Assembly: GCA_947259315.1 (NCBI GenBank)
Contig: CAMYLR010000006.1
Location: 135,687 to 199,686 of the forward strand
Length of the DNA: 64,000 bases
Reading direction: 5' to 3'
From: an uncultured Gemmatimonadales bacterium
GTDB lineage: Bacteria > Gemmatimonadota > Gemmatimonadetes > JACCXV01 > JAHWKZ01
Shown here: one piece after another, positions 25,016-33,472 of the stretch
Position numbering within the stretch: position 1 is the first letter of the stretch
Layout: each line of letters begins with the position of its first letter
Program-made: the position numbers and the translations under genes
Notes under the pieces: model-generated
Seen by the model: the letters and a program-made list of their open reading frames with translations, nothing else
What the model was told of the DNA's origin: nothing
The model's database searches: none

Positions 25016-26887
25016 TCAACCGTCGTGGTTCTCATCCGCGTCACCGACGCCGGCCTCTGAGCTTTCCACCGCGGTAGTCGGCGACACCCCATCCTCGGCT
25101 GATCGGCGTTCATCCTCCGCTGGGGCCGTCTCGCTGATAACCTTCGGCTCTGGTGATTCGTCCGATTTCGGCTCGGCTGGGACGTACTCACCCTCATCCT
25201 CGTCCCACTCTTCCTCGACCTCAACCGTCAACTCGTCAATCACGCGCGTCAGGAGCTCAGCGGCCTCTTGCGTCATGCCCGGCACCGCAGCCAGATCCTC
25301 GAGGTCGAGGTCGATGATATCGTCGAAACTCTCATAGCCGGCACTGGCCATCGCCTGGACCGTCTCCGGGGTGATCCCAGGAACCTGATCGAGCGCGAAA
25401 TCGCCAGCCGCGATGCCCGGTTCGCTCTCTGCGGTGGTGGTCTCGACCTCCGGCTTACGACCGAAAAGCACCTCTTCTTCCTGGGCCAGGTACTCGGCCT
25501 TGCTAACGAGGTCGATGCGGTACCCGGTGAGCTTTGAAGCCAATCGTACGTTTTGGCCCGAACGACCGATCGCCAAAGAGAGCTGATCCTCTGCGCACAC
25601 CACGGTAGCCCGCTTCTCGGCTCCCTCAGTGTCAACTGGCGCCGCCGTTTCAGCCGGCGCAGGAGCCGCCACCTCAACGGTTTCTTCGGGTGCCGCCTCG
25701 CCGGTGGCCTGAGCCTCGCCCTCCACCGTCGGCACTACTGCTGATGCGTTATCTGCTTCGTCGGTCATGCGTTCCGTTTCGCGCCGTGCGGCCTCCTCCA
25801 GCGATGCCTTCGAAGCCTCCAGCGCCGCCGCCGTTTCCTCGGGACTGGCTGGTTGGGACGGTGCCGGTGCGGCGGTCGGGCCCCGGAAGCGGGTACGCGG
25901 CTTGAACGCAGTCGCCTCTGCCGTCTCGGTGAATAGCCCACCTTCGTCGCCGCCTTCAGGCTCGTGGAGCATGATCTTGTAAACCTCGGCCGGTGACAAC
26001 GCCTGGGCGATGAACTCGCGCGACTCGTCGGTCCATGGCACGATATCGATACGCTCGCCACCCAGCTCCGACACCACCGCCTGGACGCGGCTGCCCTTCA
26101 GACCCACGCACGCACCCACCGGGTCGACGTGCTGATCACGCGACCAAACGGCGATCTTGGAGCGACTCCCTGGCTCGCGCGCGATGGCGCGGATTTCCAC
26201 GATACCCTGAAACACCTCGGGAACCTCAAGCGCAAAGAGAGCGCGCACGAAGTCAGGATGTGTACGACTCAAAATCAGCTGCGGGCCCTTGTTGGTCTCC
26301 CGAATATCGAGCAGCAAGGCGCGCACCGTCTCACCCTGTCTCAGATACTCGCGGCGTACCTGCTCTCTTCCTGGTAGAAGCGCCTCGGTCCGACGATCAA
26401 GGAAAACCAGTGCGTTGCCCCGGTCTACCTGCTGCACCGTCCCGGAAACGAGCTCGCCCACTCGATCGGCGTACTCTTCGCGAATACGGTTCCGCTCTTC
26501 CTCGCGTACCTTTTGAATGATCATCTGCTTGGCCGCCTGAATAGCGTTGCGGCCAAATGTGTTGTAGTCGAGCGGAATCTCCGCCACCTGGCCCGGGACT
26601 GGGTCATCGTCGCCCCACGGCTCGTTGACAAAGGGCAACTGCTTGGCCTCCTCAACCGTCATCTGGCGCGAGGGATCCTCCAGCACCTCTTCGTCAGCGA
26701 CGATCTCCTTCAGCATATAGATGCTGATCTCCCCCGTGACCGGGTCGACGAGTACTTCGGCCTCGGCCTCAGCTCCGTACTTGCGCCGTACAGCCGCCAA
26801 CATGCCGACCTTGACGAGCTCGACGATCTCTGACTTTTCGAGCGCCTTTTCTCGCGTCAGCTGACCAAATGCTTCTAGGATTTCCAT
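25016..26887 (-). CDS. nusA: Transcription elongation/termination factor NusA with expanded KH1-KH2 linker
   Basis: The 623-residue protein has the NusA N-terminal RNA polymerase-binding domain (1-140), an S1 domain (about 143-208), KH1 (about 215-305; GACVGLKGSRVQAVVSELGGERIDI trimmed) and KH2 (about 426-465; QLSLAIGRSGQNVRLASKL). It also has a helix-hairpin-helix region (about 497-555). Between KH1 and KH2, residues about 311-425 are a low-complexity Ala/Glu/Pro/Thr linker, whereas these domains are normally packed together with only a few residues between. A second acidic tail follows the HhH region. It starts 33 bases after rimP. Confidence 0.95.
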   Translation of the reverse strand: MEILEAFGQLTREKALEKSEIVELVKVGMLAAVRRKYGAEAEAEVLVDPVTGEISIYMLKEIVADEEVLEDPSRQMTVEEAKQLPFVNEPWGDDDPVPGQVAEIPLDYNTFGRNAIQAAKQMIIQKVREEERNRIREEYADRVGELVSGTVQQVDRGNALVFLDRRTEALLPGREQVRREYLRQGETVRALLLDIRETNKGPQLILSRTHPDFVRALFALEVPEVFQGIVEIRAIAREPGSRSKIAVWSRDQHVDPVGACVGLKGSRVQAVVSELGGERIDIVPWTDESREFIAQALSPAEVYKIMLHEPEGGDEGGLFTETAEATAFKPRTRFRGPTAAPAPSQPASPEETAAALEASKASLEEAARRETERMTDEADNASAVVPTVEGEAQATGEAAPEETVEVAAPAPAETAAPVDTEGAEKRATVVCAEDQLSLAIGRSGQNVRLASKLTGYRIDLVSKAEYLAQEEEVLFGRKPEVETTTAESEPGIAAGDFALDQVPGITPETVQAMASAGYESFDDIIDLDLEDLAAVPGMTQEAAELLTRVIDELTVEVEEEWDEDEGEYVPAEPKSDESPEPKVISETAPAEDERRSAEDGVSPTTAVESSEAGVGDADENHDG

Positions 26888-26920
26888 ACTCTCACTGCTC
26901 CTATCAAACCCCTATACGTT

Positions 26921-27430
26921 TCATCCCCGGCTCTTTGCTCGGGTCGCCGACCGCCAGTCCACATGCAACTTGGCGTTGGCTATCTCACCGTGTCCAAAGG
27001 TCCATCGGTCTTCGGTTCCACCCACCGAGTCGCGTACGACAACGGCGAACGATCCGTCACCTTGGTCAACGACACCCTCGAGAACACCGGTGAAGCGCTT
27101 GCGACCTTCCCGACCTACTTGGAGACGGATCGCGATCTCCCGACCAACAAAGCGCTCAAAGTCGCGCCGCCGGGAGAGTGGCCGCTCGACGCCGGGGCTC
27201 GAAACTTCGAGTACGTATCTCTCTGGGACCGCCCCCGACGATTCGAGCTCTCGCTCGATCAACCTGGACAACCGAGCGCAATCGTCCAGTGTGACGCCAG
27301 CTTCCTTGTCCACGTAGACCCGTACCACGGGCCGCCCTCTACTCCCGCCGAGCTCCACGTTCACGAGCTCGGCTCCCGCCCGTTCCACGACCGGCTCGAC
27401 CACAACCATCATGCGGTCGATATCGGACAT
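26921..27430 (-). CDS. rimP: Ribosome maturation factor RimP
   Basis: RimP acts in 30S subunit assembly. The 169-residue protein has the N-terminal alpha/beta domain (VEPVVERAGAELVNVELGG, VRVYVDKEAGVTLDDCARLSR trimmed) and the family signature YVLEVSSPGVERPL, then an SH3-like C-terminal domain. The start is ATG with AGAGG upstream. It heads the rimP-nusA-infB operon and begins only 38 bases after the pgeF terminator, so its promoter must be very close or lie within pgeF. Confidence 0.95.
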   Translation of the reverse strand: MSDIDRMMVVVEPVVERAGAELVNVELGGSRGRPVVRVYVDKEAGVTLDDCARLSRLIERELESSGAVPERYVLEVSSPGVERPLSRRRDFERFVGREIAIRLQVGREGRKRFTGVLEGVVDQGDGSFAVVVRDSVGGTEDRWTFGHGEIANAKLHVDWRSATRAKSRG

Positions 27431-27467
27431 CGATCAGCCTCTGCTCTCGGGTCCTTGACGCGGAAGC

Positions 27468-27494
27468 AAAAAAAGTGGGGCCACCGCCCCACTT
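27468..27494 (-). terminator. Intrinsic terminator after pgeF
   Basis: On the minus strand a nine-base perfect stem (AAGTGGGGC / GCCCCACTT, four-base loop) is followed by a run of seven T. It ends the antiporter-glycosyltransferase-pgeF unit immediately before rimP. Confidence 0.9.
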
Positions 27495-27549
27495 CATTAC
27501 CAAATGTACGCGAAACGAGCCCCAAGGCAAGGTGGCGTGTGGTGTCGGG

Positions 27550-28338
27550 TCAGCCTGGGAGGCCAGCAAAAAAGACCATTCGCCCACTATCTGTGCCATC
27601 GCGCCGGTAGCTGTGAAACCGCTCTAGATCGCAGCATGTACAATCCAGGGACGAGACGATCGACGCCCGAGATAGCCCGACGGAGAGGGCCTGGCAGGTG
27701 AGCGCGCCGCGAAGATCGACGCGGTGATCATCCTGACCGCCAGCAAGCCAACGCTCCGTATCCAGCCCCACCCCAGCAGCCCGGAGCGACTCAACCACCT
27801 CCTCACCCACCGGATAGCAGCACGGCCCGATCGCCGGCCCCCAATATGCCATGCATTCGCTGGGCTGAGCACCGTATTCGTCACCGAGCGCCGTCACTGC
27901 CGCAGGTAGAATCCCGCCAGCTACCCCCCGCCAACCGGCGTGAACGAGGGCCAGCGCACCAGCCGACGGCGCGTAGACGAGCGCCGGGACACAGTCGGCG
28001 ACGCTGACGGTGAGCAGTATGCCAGGCGTGTTGACCAAGAAACCGTCTCTAGCCTCGACCTGAACCGTTCCCAGAGCGACCTCGTCGGCGCGAAACAGCT
28101 CCGTCCCATGGACCTGCGATGCTCTAACGACAGCGCGGAAATGCGTTTCAGCCCACGCTTCGAGCTCGCTCTGCGCTGCCCCCGCGTATTCTCTGCCACG
28201 CCCGAAATCCAGCTCACGCATGGTCATACCGGCGAACAGCGGGTGTCCGTCCCAGCGAAGCTCGAGTCGGGGTAGCGGCTCACCGAATCGGGTCTCGATC
28301 GGCATGCCGAAACCGGTGCCCAAATTCTCAACAATCAT
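27550..28338 (-). CDS. pgeF: PgeF/YfiH laccase-domain protein (multicopper-oxidase-like purine/peptidoglycan editing family)
   Basis: The ATG at 28338 overlaps the glycosyltransferase stop as TGATG and gives 262 residues; a longer open frame upstream would run into that gene. Family motifs are SQVHG, SVADCVPALVY and LVHAGWRGVAGG, which carry the metal-ligand His and Cys residues, followed by GPAIGPCCYPVGEEV and the C-terminal DLRGAL and FHSYRRDG. Members have been described as purine nucleoside phosphorylases (human LACC1 relatives) and, in E. coli, as editing misincorporated serine in peptidoglycan precursors. Which role applies here is open. Confidence 0.92.
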   Translation of the reverse strand: MIVENLGTGFGMPIETRFGEPLPRLELRWDGHPLFAGMTMRELDFGRGREYAGAAQSELEAWAETHFRAVVRASQVHGTELFRADEVALGTVQVEARDGFLVNTPGILLTVSVADCVPALVYAPSAGALALVHAGWRGVAGGILPAAVTALGDEYGAQPSECMAYWGPAIGPCCYPVGEEVVESLRAAGVGLDTERWLAGGQDDHRVDLRGALTCQALSVGLSRASIVSSLDCTCCDLERFHSYRRDGTDSGRMVFFAGLPG

Positions 28339-29087
28339 CAATCGGCCAATCGAAACCGCACGACGTGGTAGACCGCTGCGAGACCGTCGCGCCAAGTGAT
28401 TTTCTTGCCGCCAGAATAGTCGCGTCCGTGATACGCAATCGGCGTTTCATAGATCCGATAGCCACGGCGAGCGACTTTGGCGGTGATCTCGGGCTCGATG
28501 CCAAACCGGCTCGACCGGAGCGTCGGCCCGATGTCAGCGATGACCTCACGACGAAACACCTTGGACCCGGTCTCCATATCGGTGAGGTCGAGGTTGTTGA
28601 GCACATTGGAAAACAGCGTCAGCAAGCGATTACCGACAGAGTGCCAGAACAGGTGAGCGCGCTGGGTCCCGCCGAGGAAGCGTGAACCGTAGACGACATC
28701 CGCCACACCTTCCCGAATCGGGCTTATGAGCGCTTCGTAGTCTCGCGGATCGTACTCCAGGTCGGCATCCTGGACCAAGACGATGTCGCCTTCCACCTCG
28801 ACGAAGGCGCGCCGCAAAGCCGCTCCCTTGCCACGGTTTCGGGTCTCGAGGATTACTTTGACCGAGACCTGACGGCCGTCGCCGTCCATGATCCGCTCCT
28901 CACCGCTGGCCACGGCCGATAGGTACTCACGTGTCCCATCGTCCGATCCATCATCGACGACCACGATTTCCTTCTCGAACGGCGTCAGTGCGACCCGCCG
29001 GAGCTGCTCGACAATCGTCGGGCGCTCATTGTAGACGGGAACCACGACCGATAGAAGCAGCGATTCTTTTGCGCTAGGAGAGCCCAC
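28338..29087 (-). CDS. Dolichol-phosphate mannosyltransferase-like family 2 glycosyltransferase
   Basis: This 249-residue GT-A fold enzyme has LSVVVPVYNERPTI at the N-terminus, the VVDDGSDDGTREYL nucleotide site, GKGAALRRAF, and the metal-binding DADLEY motif, and resembles the catalytic domain of DPM1/polyprenyl-phosphate glycosyltransferases. There is no obvious membrane anchor. Such enzymes load a sugar onto a polyprenyl phosphate carrier. It overlaps the antiporter end by 14 bases and pgeF by one. Confidence 0.88.
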   Translation of the reverse strand: MGSPSAKESLLLSVVVPVYNERPTIVEQLRRVALTPFEKEIVVVDDGSDDGTREYLSAVASGEERIMDGDGRQVSVKVILETRNRGKGAALRRAFVEVEGDIVLVQDADLEYDPRDYEALISPIREGVADVVYGSRFLGGTQRAHLFWHSVGNRLLTLFSNVLNNLDLTDMETGSKVFRREVIADIGPTLRSSRFGIEPEITAKVARRGYRIYETPIAYHGRDYSGGKKITWRDGLAAVYHVVRFRLAD

Positions 29088-30342
29088 TCATTCCCGGATG
29101 GACCGGGGGGCGGTCACGGTCGTCCGCCTGACCGGTCTCGGATGGATGTCGCTCGAACAGTAGCTTGAGGACGGGCGGGGTAACCAGCGTCGTGGCCATG
29201 ACCATGATCAATACCGCTGAAAAAACGTCCTGCGTGAGAATCCCGCCAAGAAGCCCAATCTGGGCGAAGATCAGACCCACTTCCCCGCGCGGGACCATTC
29301 CCGCACCGATCGCGAGCTTGTTGATGTCGCCGCGCAATACGCTATAGCCGGCTGCCACCTTGCCGATCACCGCGATGACAAACAAACCGGCTCCAACCAG
29401 AAGGATCTCGTGATTCTCGGCGACTCGCGGGTCGAGAATCGACACGTCGACAGCAGCGCCGATGGACACGAAGAAAATCGGCGTAAAGACATCGGCCACC
29501 GGCTTGATCTGTTCGACGATGGTGTCAAACTGATTGGTTCGCGAGAGTATTAGGCCCGCCGCGAATGCGCCCACGATGGGAGCCAACCCAACGCCATCAG
29601 CAAAGAAGGCCAACATCAGCGCAAAGACGAGTGCAAACGTGACCAGCACACCTCGCACTCGCATGCGGTTGACGAGCTCGAAGATCCACCGCGCCGTGTA
29701 GAGTCCGATCGCCATCGCCACCGCCAAGAACCCCATCGCCAGCGCAAATAGCTTGACGACACCGAAAACCGAGATCGTGCCGGTCGAAGCCAGACCCTCG
29801 ACGACAGCCAGAATCAACAATCCGAGGATATCGTCAATTACCGCTGCCCCGATGATGATTCTCGCTTCAGCGCTGTTGATCTTGCCGAGATCAGTCAGCA
29901 CGCGGGCGGTGATCCCAACCGATGTCGCGGTGAGCGTTGCACCGATGAAGATCGCGGTCAGGCTCGCTCCACCTTCGTAGTAGTACCAGAACAGGTATCC
30001 GAACAGGAACGGGAGTATGATGCCGACGACCGCGACCATCAGAGCAGACGAACCCACGTGAAACATCTCCCGCAGGTCCGTTTCTAGACCGATCTCAAAC
30101 AGCAGGATCGCGACACCGACTTCCGCCAAGACGTGAACCATCGCCCCGTACGGATCGGCAGGATCGACCGGCACCAGCCCCAGTACCGAGGCGCCGACGA
30201 GTACTCCTGCCACCAGCTCTCCCAGAACCGCCGGCTGGCCGATGCGCTCAAACAGCTCGCCCACCAGCTTGGCTGACAGCAGTACAACTATAAAGATGAA
30301 AAAGAAGTGTCCGACTTCGACGAAGTGAGCGGCCTCTTCCAT
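29074..30342 (-). CDS. CPA2-type cation/proton antiporter
   Basis: The 422-residue integral membrane protein has about twelve hydrophobic segments and the CPA2/KefB-NapA-like patterns QPAVLGELVAGVLVGASVLG near the N-terminus, AAVIDDILGLLILA in the middle (the two Asp residues typical of the ion site) and MVPRGEVGLIFAQIGL near the end. It should exchange Na+ or K+ for H+ at the inner membrane. No C-terminal RCK/TrkA-N domain is present. It is the first gene of the antiporter-glycosyltransferase-pgeF unit. Confidence 0.92.
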   Translation of the reverse strand: MEEAAHFVEVGHFFFIFIVVLLSAKLVGELFERIGQPAVLGELVAGVLVGASVLGLVPVDPADPYGAMVHVLAEVGVAILLFEIGLETDLREMFHVGSSALMVAVVGIILPFLFGYLFWYYYEGGASLTAIFIGATLTATSVGITARVLTDLGKINSAEARIIIGAAVIDDILGLLILAVVEGLASTGTISVFGVVKLFALAMGFLAVAMAIGLYTARWIFELVNRMRVRGVLVTFALVFALMLAFFADGVGLAPIVGAFAAGLILSRTNQFDTIVEQIKPVADVFTPIFFVSIGAAVDVSILDPRVAENHEILLVGAGLFVIAVIGKVAAGYSVLRGDINKLAIGAGMVPRGEVGLIFAQIGLLGGILTQDVFSAVLIMVMATTLVTPPVLKLLFERHPSETGQADDRDRPPVHPGMSGLS

Positions 30343-30383
30343 GTCGCTCCGTGCGCTGGCGTGTTCAGCTGGTCAGGAGGATC

Positions 30384-30902
30384 CTAGAACCGGCCGATAA
30401 AAAGATACGGTCGCCACCGCTGGTCAGGGACTGACGCGAAGTACGTAATATGAGTGAACGGGTGCGGTCGACGCGGCGGCTTTGCCAGAGATAGACCAGC
30501 TTGCTCAGGTGTGCGGTTTCCCTTCCGGTTGTTACAGCGCACGCACGCGCAGACCAGGTTCGTCCACGTGTCTCGCCCACCCGCGGAACGGGGAACAACG
30601 TGATCTGTCGTCATCGGTCCCCGGCGCGTGCCGCAGTATTGGCATCGGTAGCTGTCGCGTCGCAGAACGTTACGACGAGTTAACGCAACGCGCTTTTGGG
30701 GGGCATGAATGTAAACCGACAAGCGAACAACGGACGGCAGAGGTACGACACATGACACCGAGTGAACCTCCGAATCGTAGCGCTCAACGATCTCTGCCTT
30801 GCCCAGCACCACCATCACAACCGCTCGCTGCGCCCGACACACCGACAGTGGCTCGTAGTTCTGGTTCAGAACCAAGACTTTCTTTTGAAGCAGCGGGCTC
30901 AT
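30384..30902 (-). CDS. HNH endonuclease family protein
   Basis: The ATG at 30902, four bases after the preceding gene, gives 172 residues beginning MSPLLQKKVLVLNQNYEPL. The HNH core is in the second half: a CQYCG zinc knuckle, TTDHVVPRSAGGRDTWTNLVCAC (the TDHV/P and N/L positions of HNH) and VRCNNRKGNR with the second cysteine pair. This short stand-alone HNH protein is widespread in many bacterial phyla, and its substrate is unknown to me. There is no phage or restriction context nearby. Confidence 0.88.
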   Translation of the reverse strand: MSPLLQKKVLVLNQNYEPLSVCRAQRAVVMVVLGKAEIVERYDSEVHSVSCVVPLPSVVRLSVYIHAPQKRVALTRRNVLRRDSYRCQYCGTRRGPMTTDHVVPRSAGGRDTWTNLVCACVRCNNRKGNRTPEQAGLSLAKPPRRPHPFTHITYFASVPDQRWRPYLFIGRF

Positions 30903-30906
30903 CCGT

Positions 30907-31245
30907 TTACGGTCCCCTGACCTCGTAATTAAAACGCAGCGTGTCGATCCACTCACCGAGCCGCCACGCCGGCACGCGAACGATTTCCTCCCATGCCGCT
31001 GAGATGTTCACCGTCCCGTCTCGTTGGCCGCGCACGCGAAGCCGGTACGGCGACAGCGGTACGCCGAGCTCGTCAGCCGACTCCAACAACGCCTGTTGCA
31101 TCGCCTCCGAGCTGCTCACATCCGCAAAACGAGCCGATTGCTTCATGGCGTCTTTGAAACGCCACGCCCGGATATGAGGCGTTGCGAACAGATAACCAAT
31201 GTAGAGCCCAGCTGCGAGCAGTACCAACCTCAGGAGCGTCGCCAT
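30907..31245 (-). CDS. Small membrane-anchored protein (DUF4845-like)
   Basis: The 112-residue protein has one N-terminal hydrophobic helix (about 4-24) followed by a soluble domain (FKDAMKQSARFADVSSSEAM, then beta-rich RLRVRGQRDGTVNISAAWEE). The layout resembles DUF4845 proteins, a membrane-anchored family of unknown role, but my match is only by pattern. Its ATG overlaps the stop of the LptE-like gene as TGATG, so it is coupled to outer-membrane lipoprotein genes. Confidence 0.6.
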   Translation of the reverse strand: MATLLRLVLLAAGLYIGYLFATPHIRAWRFKDAMKQSARFADVSSSEAMQQALLESADELGVPLSPYRLRVRGQRDGTVNISAAWEEIVRVPAWRLGEWIDTLRFNYEVRGP

Positions 31246-31781
31246 CAGAACTCCTCCACGACGTGGCGAAGGACTTCCTCGGCGATCTTCTCGATCGCAC
31301 GGTCGATCCCCGTCTCCCGATCTTCACCTTCGTCCTCGTTGAATTCGCCCCACTCAATCAACGACCGATTCTGCCACAGCGTCCGCTCTCGAACTTCATC
31401 CAGCAGCTCAATGTCGATCCTCAGCACCACGCGACGCGTGAATACATCCGGGTTTACGGTCTCCCCGGGATCGTAGGAAAGCGCCTCTTCTTCGTAGTTG
31501 AGAATCGCTCCCTGGACAACCAGATCGGCTTCGTCCTCGTCGCTAACGATCTGCAATCGCGACTCGCTGAGGAACTCGTTTATGACTCGCTCGGTGAGTT
31601 GCTGCGTCAGCTGAAACTCGCGCGTCTCGTTGTCGAACGTCGCCACGTAGACAGTATTGAGATGCGACGGTACCGGTGATCGAAAAGAGTAGCCGCAACC
31701 CGCCACGAGAAGTCCTGCCACCAGCCAGAGGCAACGAAACGCATCCAAGCTAAACCGACGGTCTTTCTTCTTTGCGAACAT
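31245..31781 (-). CDS. lptE: LptE-family lipopolysaccharide-assembly lipoprotein
   Basis: The ATG at 31781 gives a 178-residue lipoprotein with a basic n-region and the lipobox LLVAGC-GYSF. The GCGYSFR start, VATFDNETREFQLTQQLTERVINEFL and RLQIVSDEDEADLVVQG follow the LptE/DUF4136-like pattern seen in FCB bacteria. LptE plugs the LptD barrel that places LPS in the outer leaflet. The start overlaps the upstream gene by 32 bases; a TTG at 31748 also gives a good signal peptide. Confidence 0.75.
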   Translation of the reverse strand: MFAKKKDRRFSLDAFRCLWLVAGLLVAGCGYSFRSPVPSHLNTVYVATFDNETREFQLTQQLTERVINEFLSESRLQIVSDEDEADLVVQGAILNYEEEALSYDPGETVNPDVFTRRVVLRIDIELLDEVRERTLWQNRSLIEWGEFNEDEGEDRETGIDRAIEKIAEEVLRHVVEEF

Positions 31782-32481
31782 TGAACACGAGCTGACGCTC
31801 CTTGACGTAATCACGCAAAACGACTTTTCTGGGTGTGTGACGCTCATCCACCGGCTGAAAATCGCTGAATCGTACACGGTAGATCAATCTCCCTGCTCGT
31901 TCCTGACGATACTCGACGAGCCGTGACGAGCTCCCCTCCACCGTAAGCGCGTGGATGGTACCCGCGTCGGCGATGTAGAGCGTGTTGCGCTCATCCTCCG
32001 CGAATGCCGCAGTCCACTCCGCGTTTTGGGTCAGCCGAGTAACGTCGTAGGCCCCGAGCACGGCTCCCAGCACCTCGGGTGATGCCAGCGCCCGTTCGCC
32101 GGTCAGAGCCGCGAACTTCGGGTCACCGAGCGGACCCGTCAGGGTCTTCCCCTCTTGGGGCAAGCGAACGGTCAACATCTCTCCCTCCAGTCGTACGTGT
32201 ACAACCGGGGTATCATGCGGACCGAAAACGTCGGCTTTCAGGGTCTTGGGGTTGGCCCGATACTCGATCGCACCATCGCCCACGAAGCGCCGCCGTCCCT
32301 CGATCAATGTGACAGAGAATATCCGCTTGGTGGCTTCGATCTCGGCGTAGCGAGCCTGCAGTTCGGCCACTAGCGGACCTGGATCGATTCCTGTTTCCGC
32401 GGCCCGGCGAGCCTCGGTTTGGAGCGTTGTAGCGCAAGCGGCAACCAACACTGTGACAAGCGACACGGCGATTCGGGTCAC
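31750..32481 (-). CDS. LolB/DUF4292-like outer-membrane lipoprotein
   Basis: This 243-residue protein has a signal peptide with lipobox VLVAAC and a long beta-rich domain. Features such as FSVTLIEGRRRFVGDGAIEYRA (trimmed), VFGPHDTPVVHVRLEGE and FSDFQPVDERHTPRKVVL resemble the LolA/LolB-like superfamily (DUF4292), which binds lipoprotein acyl chains. The GTG start overlaps the upstream TPR gene by four bases. With the LptE-like gene it forms an envelope-assembly group. Confidence 0.65.
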   Translation of the reverse strand: MTRIAVSLVTVLVAACATTLQTEARRAAETGIDPGPLVAELQARYAEIEATKRIFSVTLIEGRRRFVGDGAIEYRANPKTLKADVFGPHDTPVVHVRLEGEMLTVRLPQEGKTLTGPLGDPKFAALTGERALASPEVLGAVLGAYDVTRLTQNAEWTAAFAEDERNTLYIADAGTIHALTVEGSSSRLVEYRQERAGRLIYRVRFSDFQPVDERHTPRKVVLRDYVKERQLVFNVRKEERPSV

Positions 32482-33371
32482 TCGGTTAGCGCCGCCTCGG
32501 CACGATCGATCTTGGCTTCAAGGTCAGTCGAACCGGCAGGGGTGAGCTCAGCTGCCCGACGATATGCTCTCAGGGCGGCCTCGAGACGACGTTGTTCGTA
32601 GAGAATGTCGCCCAGTTGTTCATGCAGTACACCCGACTCGGGGATCGCTGTGATGCCGGTCACGAGAACTTCCTCGCCAGCCGCCAGACGACCTTGTTCG
32701 ACCAGCGCCCGCCCGAGCCCCTCCCAAGCGCTAGCGTGTCTCGCGTCTATCGTAACCGCTGTTCGAAAGTTGTGTTCCGCCTCTGACCACTGTTCCAGAG
32801 CGAGCAGTGCGCGACCAACCTCGACCCGCAACTCGACCGACTGCGGGCGCAAGTCAGCCGCTGCCTTTAGGTGCGCCAGCGTTCCCGCACTCGAGCCACG
32901 CGCTCGATGGAGTCCGATCAGCTGGAATCGGAGTCGGATGTCCCGGGGCGCCAACCGGGCCGCTTGCTCGTATCCATCGATTGCAGCGTCGTGATCGCCA
33001 CGATGAGACGCAATGATCGCCTGGAGTCTATAAAACGATGCGGCCTGCCCCGGCTCACTACTCTCCAGATCTCGGATCTTGTTAGAAAGCTCGGAGAGCG
33101 CGTCGGCGGCAGGTTCGAGTCGATCCAGTTGGAGCAGGACAGCAGCCCACTCCAGTCGCAGAGTCACGGCCTCCGGATCGAGCTCGACAGCGTGCCGCAA
33201 CCACACCTCGGCGGTGTTCAGGTCGCCCTGATACCGCGCTTCATCAGCCAGATGAAACAGCGTAAGGGCCGCGGCTGGCGGATCCTGTTGCTGAGCGTGG
33301 AGACTGTGGACTCGAGTGGTCAACACGAGACTGAGAGAAGCCAGCAGGACCCACAGCGGTCGCGAGGTCAT
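32478..33371 (-). CDS. Secreted tetratricopeptide-repeat protein
   Basis: The ATG at 33371 (another at 33386) gives 297 residues with a Sec signal peptide ending near VHSLHAQQQ. From about residue 35 on, the protein is built of about seven to eight TPR units, recognisable from repeated A..LL..L/DP.A/Y..AA patterns such as AEVWLRHAVELDPEAVTLRLE trimmed and ALRAYRRAAELTP. TPR proteins are scaffolds. It starts the group with the LolB-like and LptE-like lipoproteins and is divergent from the small lipoprotein gene at 33473. Confidence 0.8.
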   Translation of the reverse strand: MTSRPLWVLLASLSLVLTTRVHSLHAQQQDPPAAALTLFHLADEARYQGDLNTAEVWLRHAVELDPEAVTLRLEWAAVLLQLDRLEPAADALSELSNKIRDLESSEPGQAASFYRLQAIIASHRGDHDAAIDGYEQAARLAPRDIRLRFQLIGLHRARGSSAGTLAHLKAAADLRPQSVELRVEVGRALLALEQWSEAEHNFRTAVTIDARHASAWEGLGRALVEQGRLAAGEEVLVTGITAIPESGVLHEQLGDILYEQRRLEAALRAYRRAAELTPAGSTDLEAKIDRAEAALTE

Positions 33372-33472
33372 TCGGACAGACAGCATAAGGCGGCCAAGAT
33401 AGGAAACCGCGGAAGACAGCCGCAAGCCGCGTCACGCTGGCCGGTCGAGACCAGGCAGCCGATCTTGAGCCC

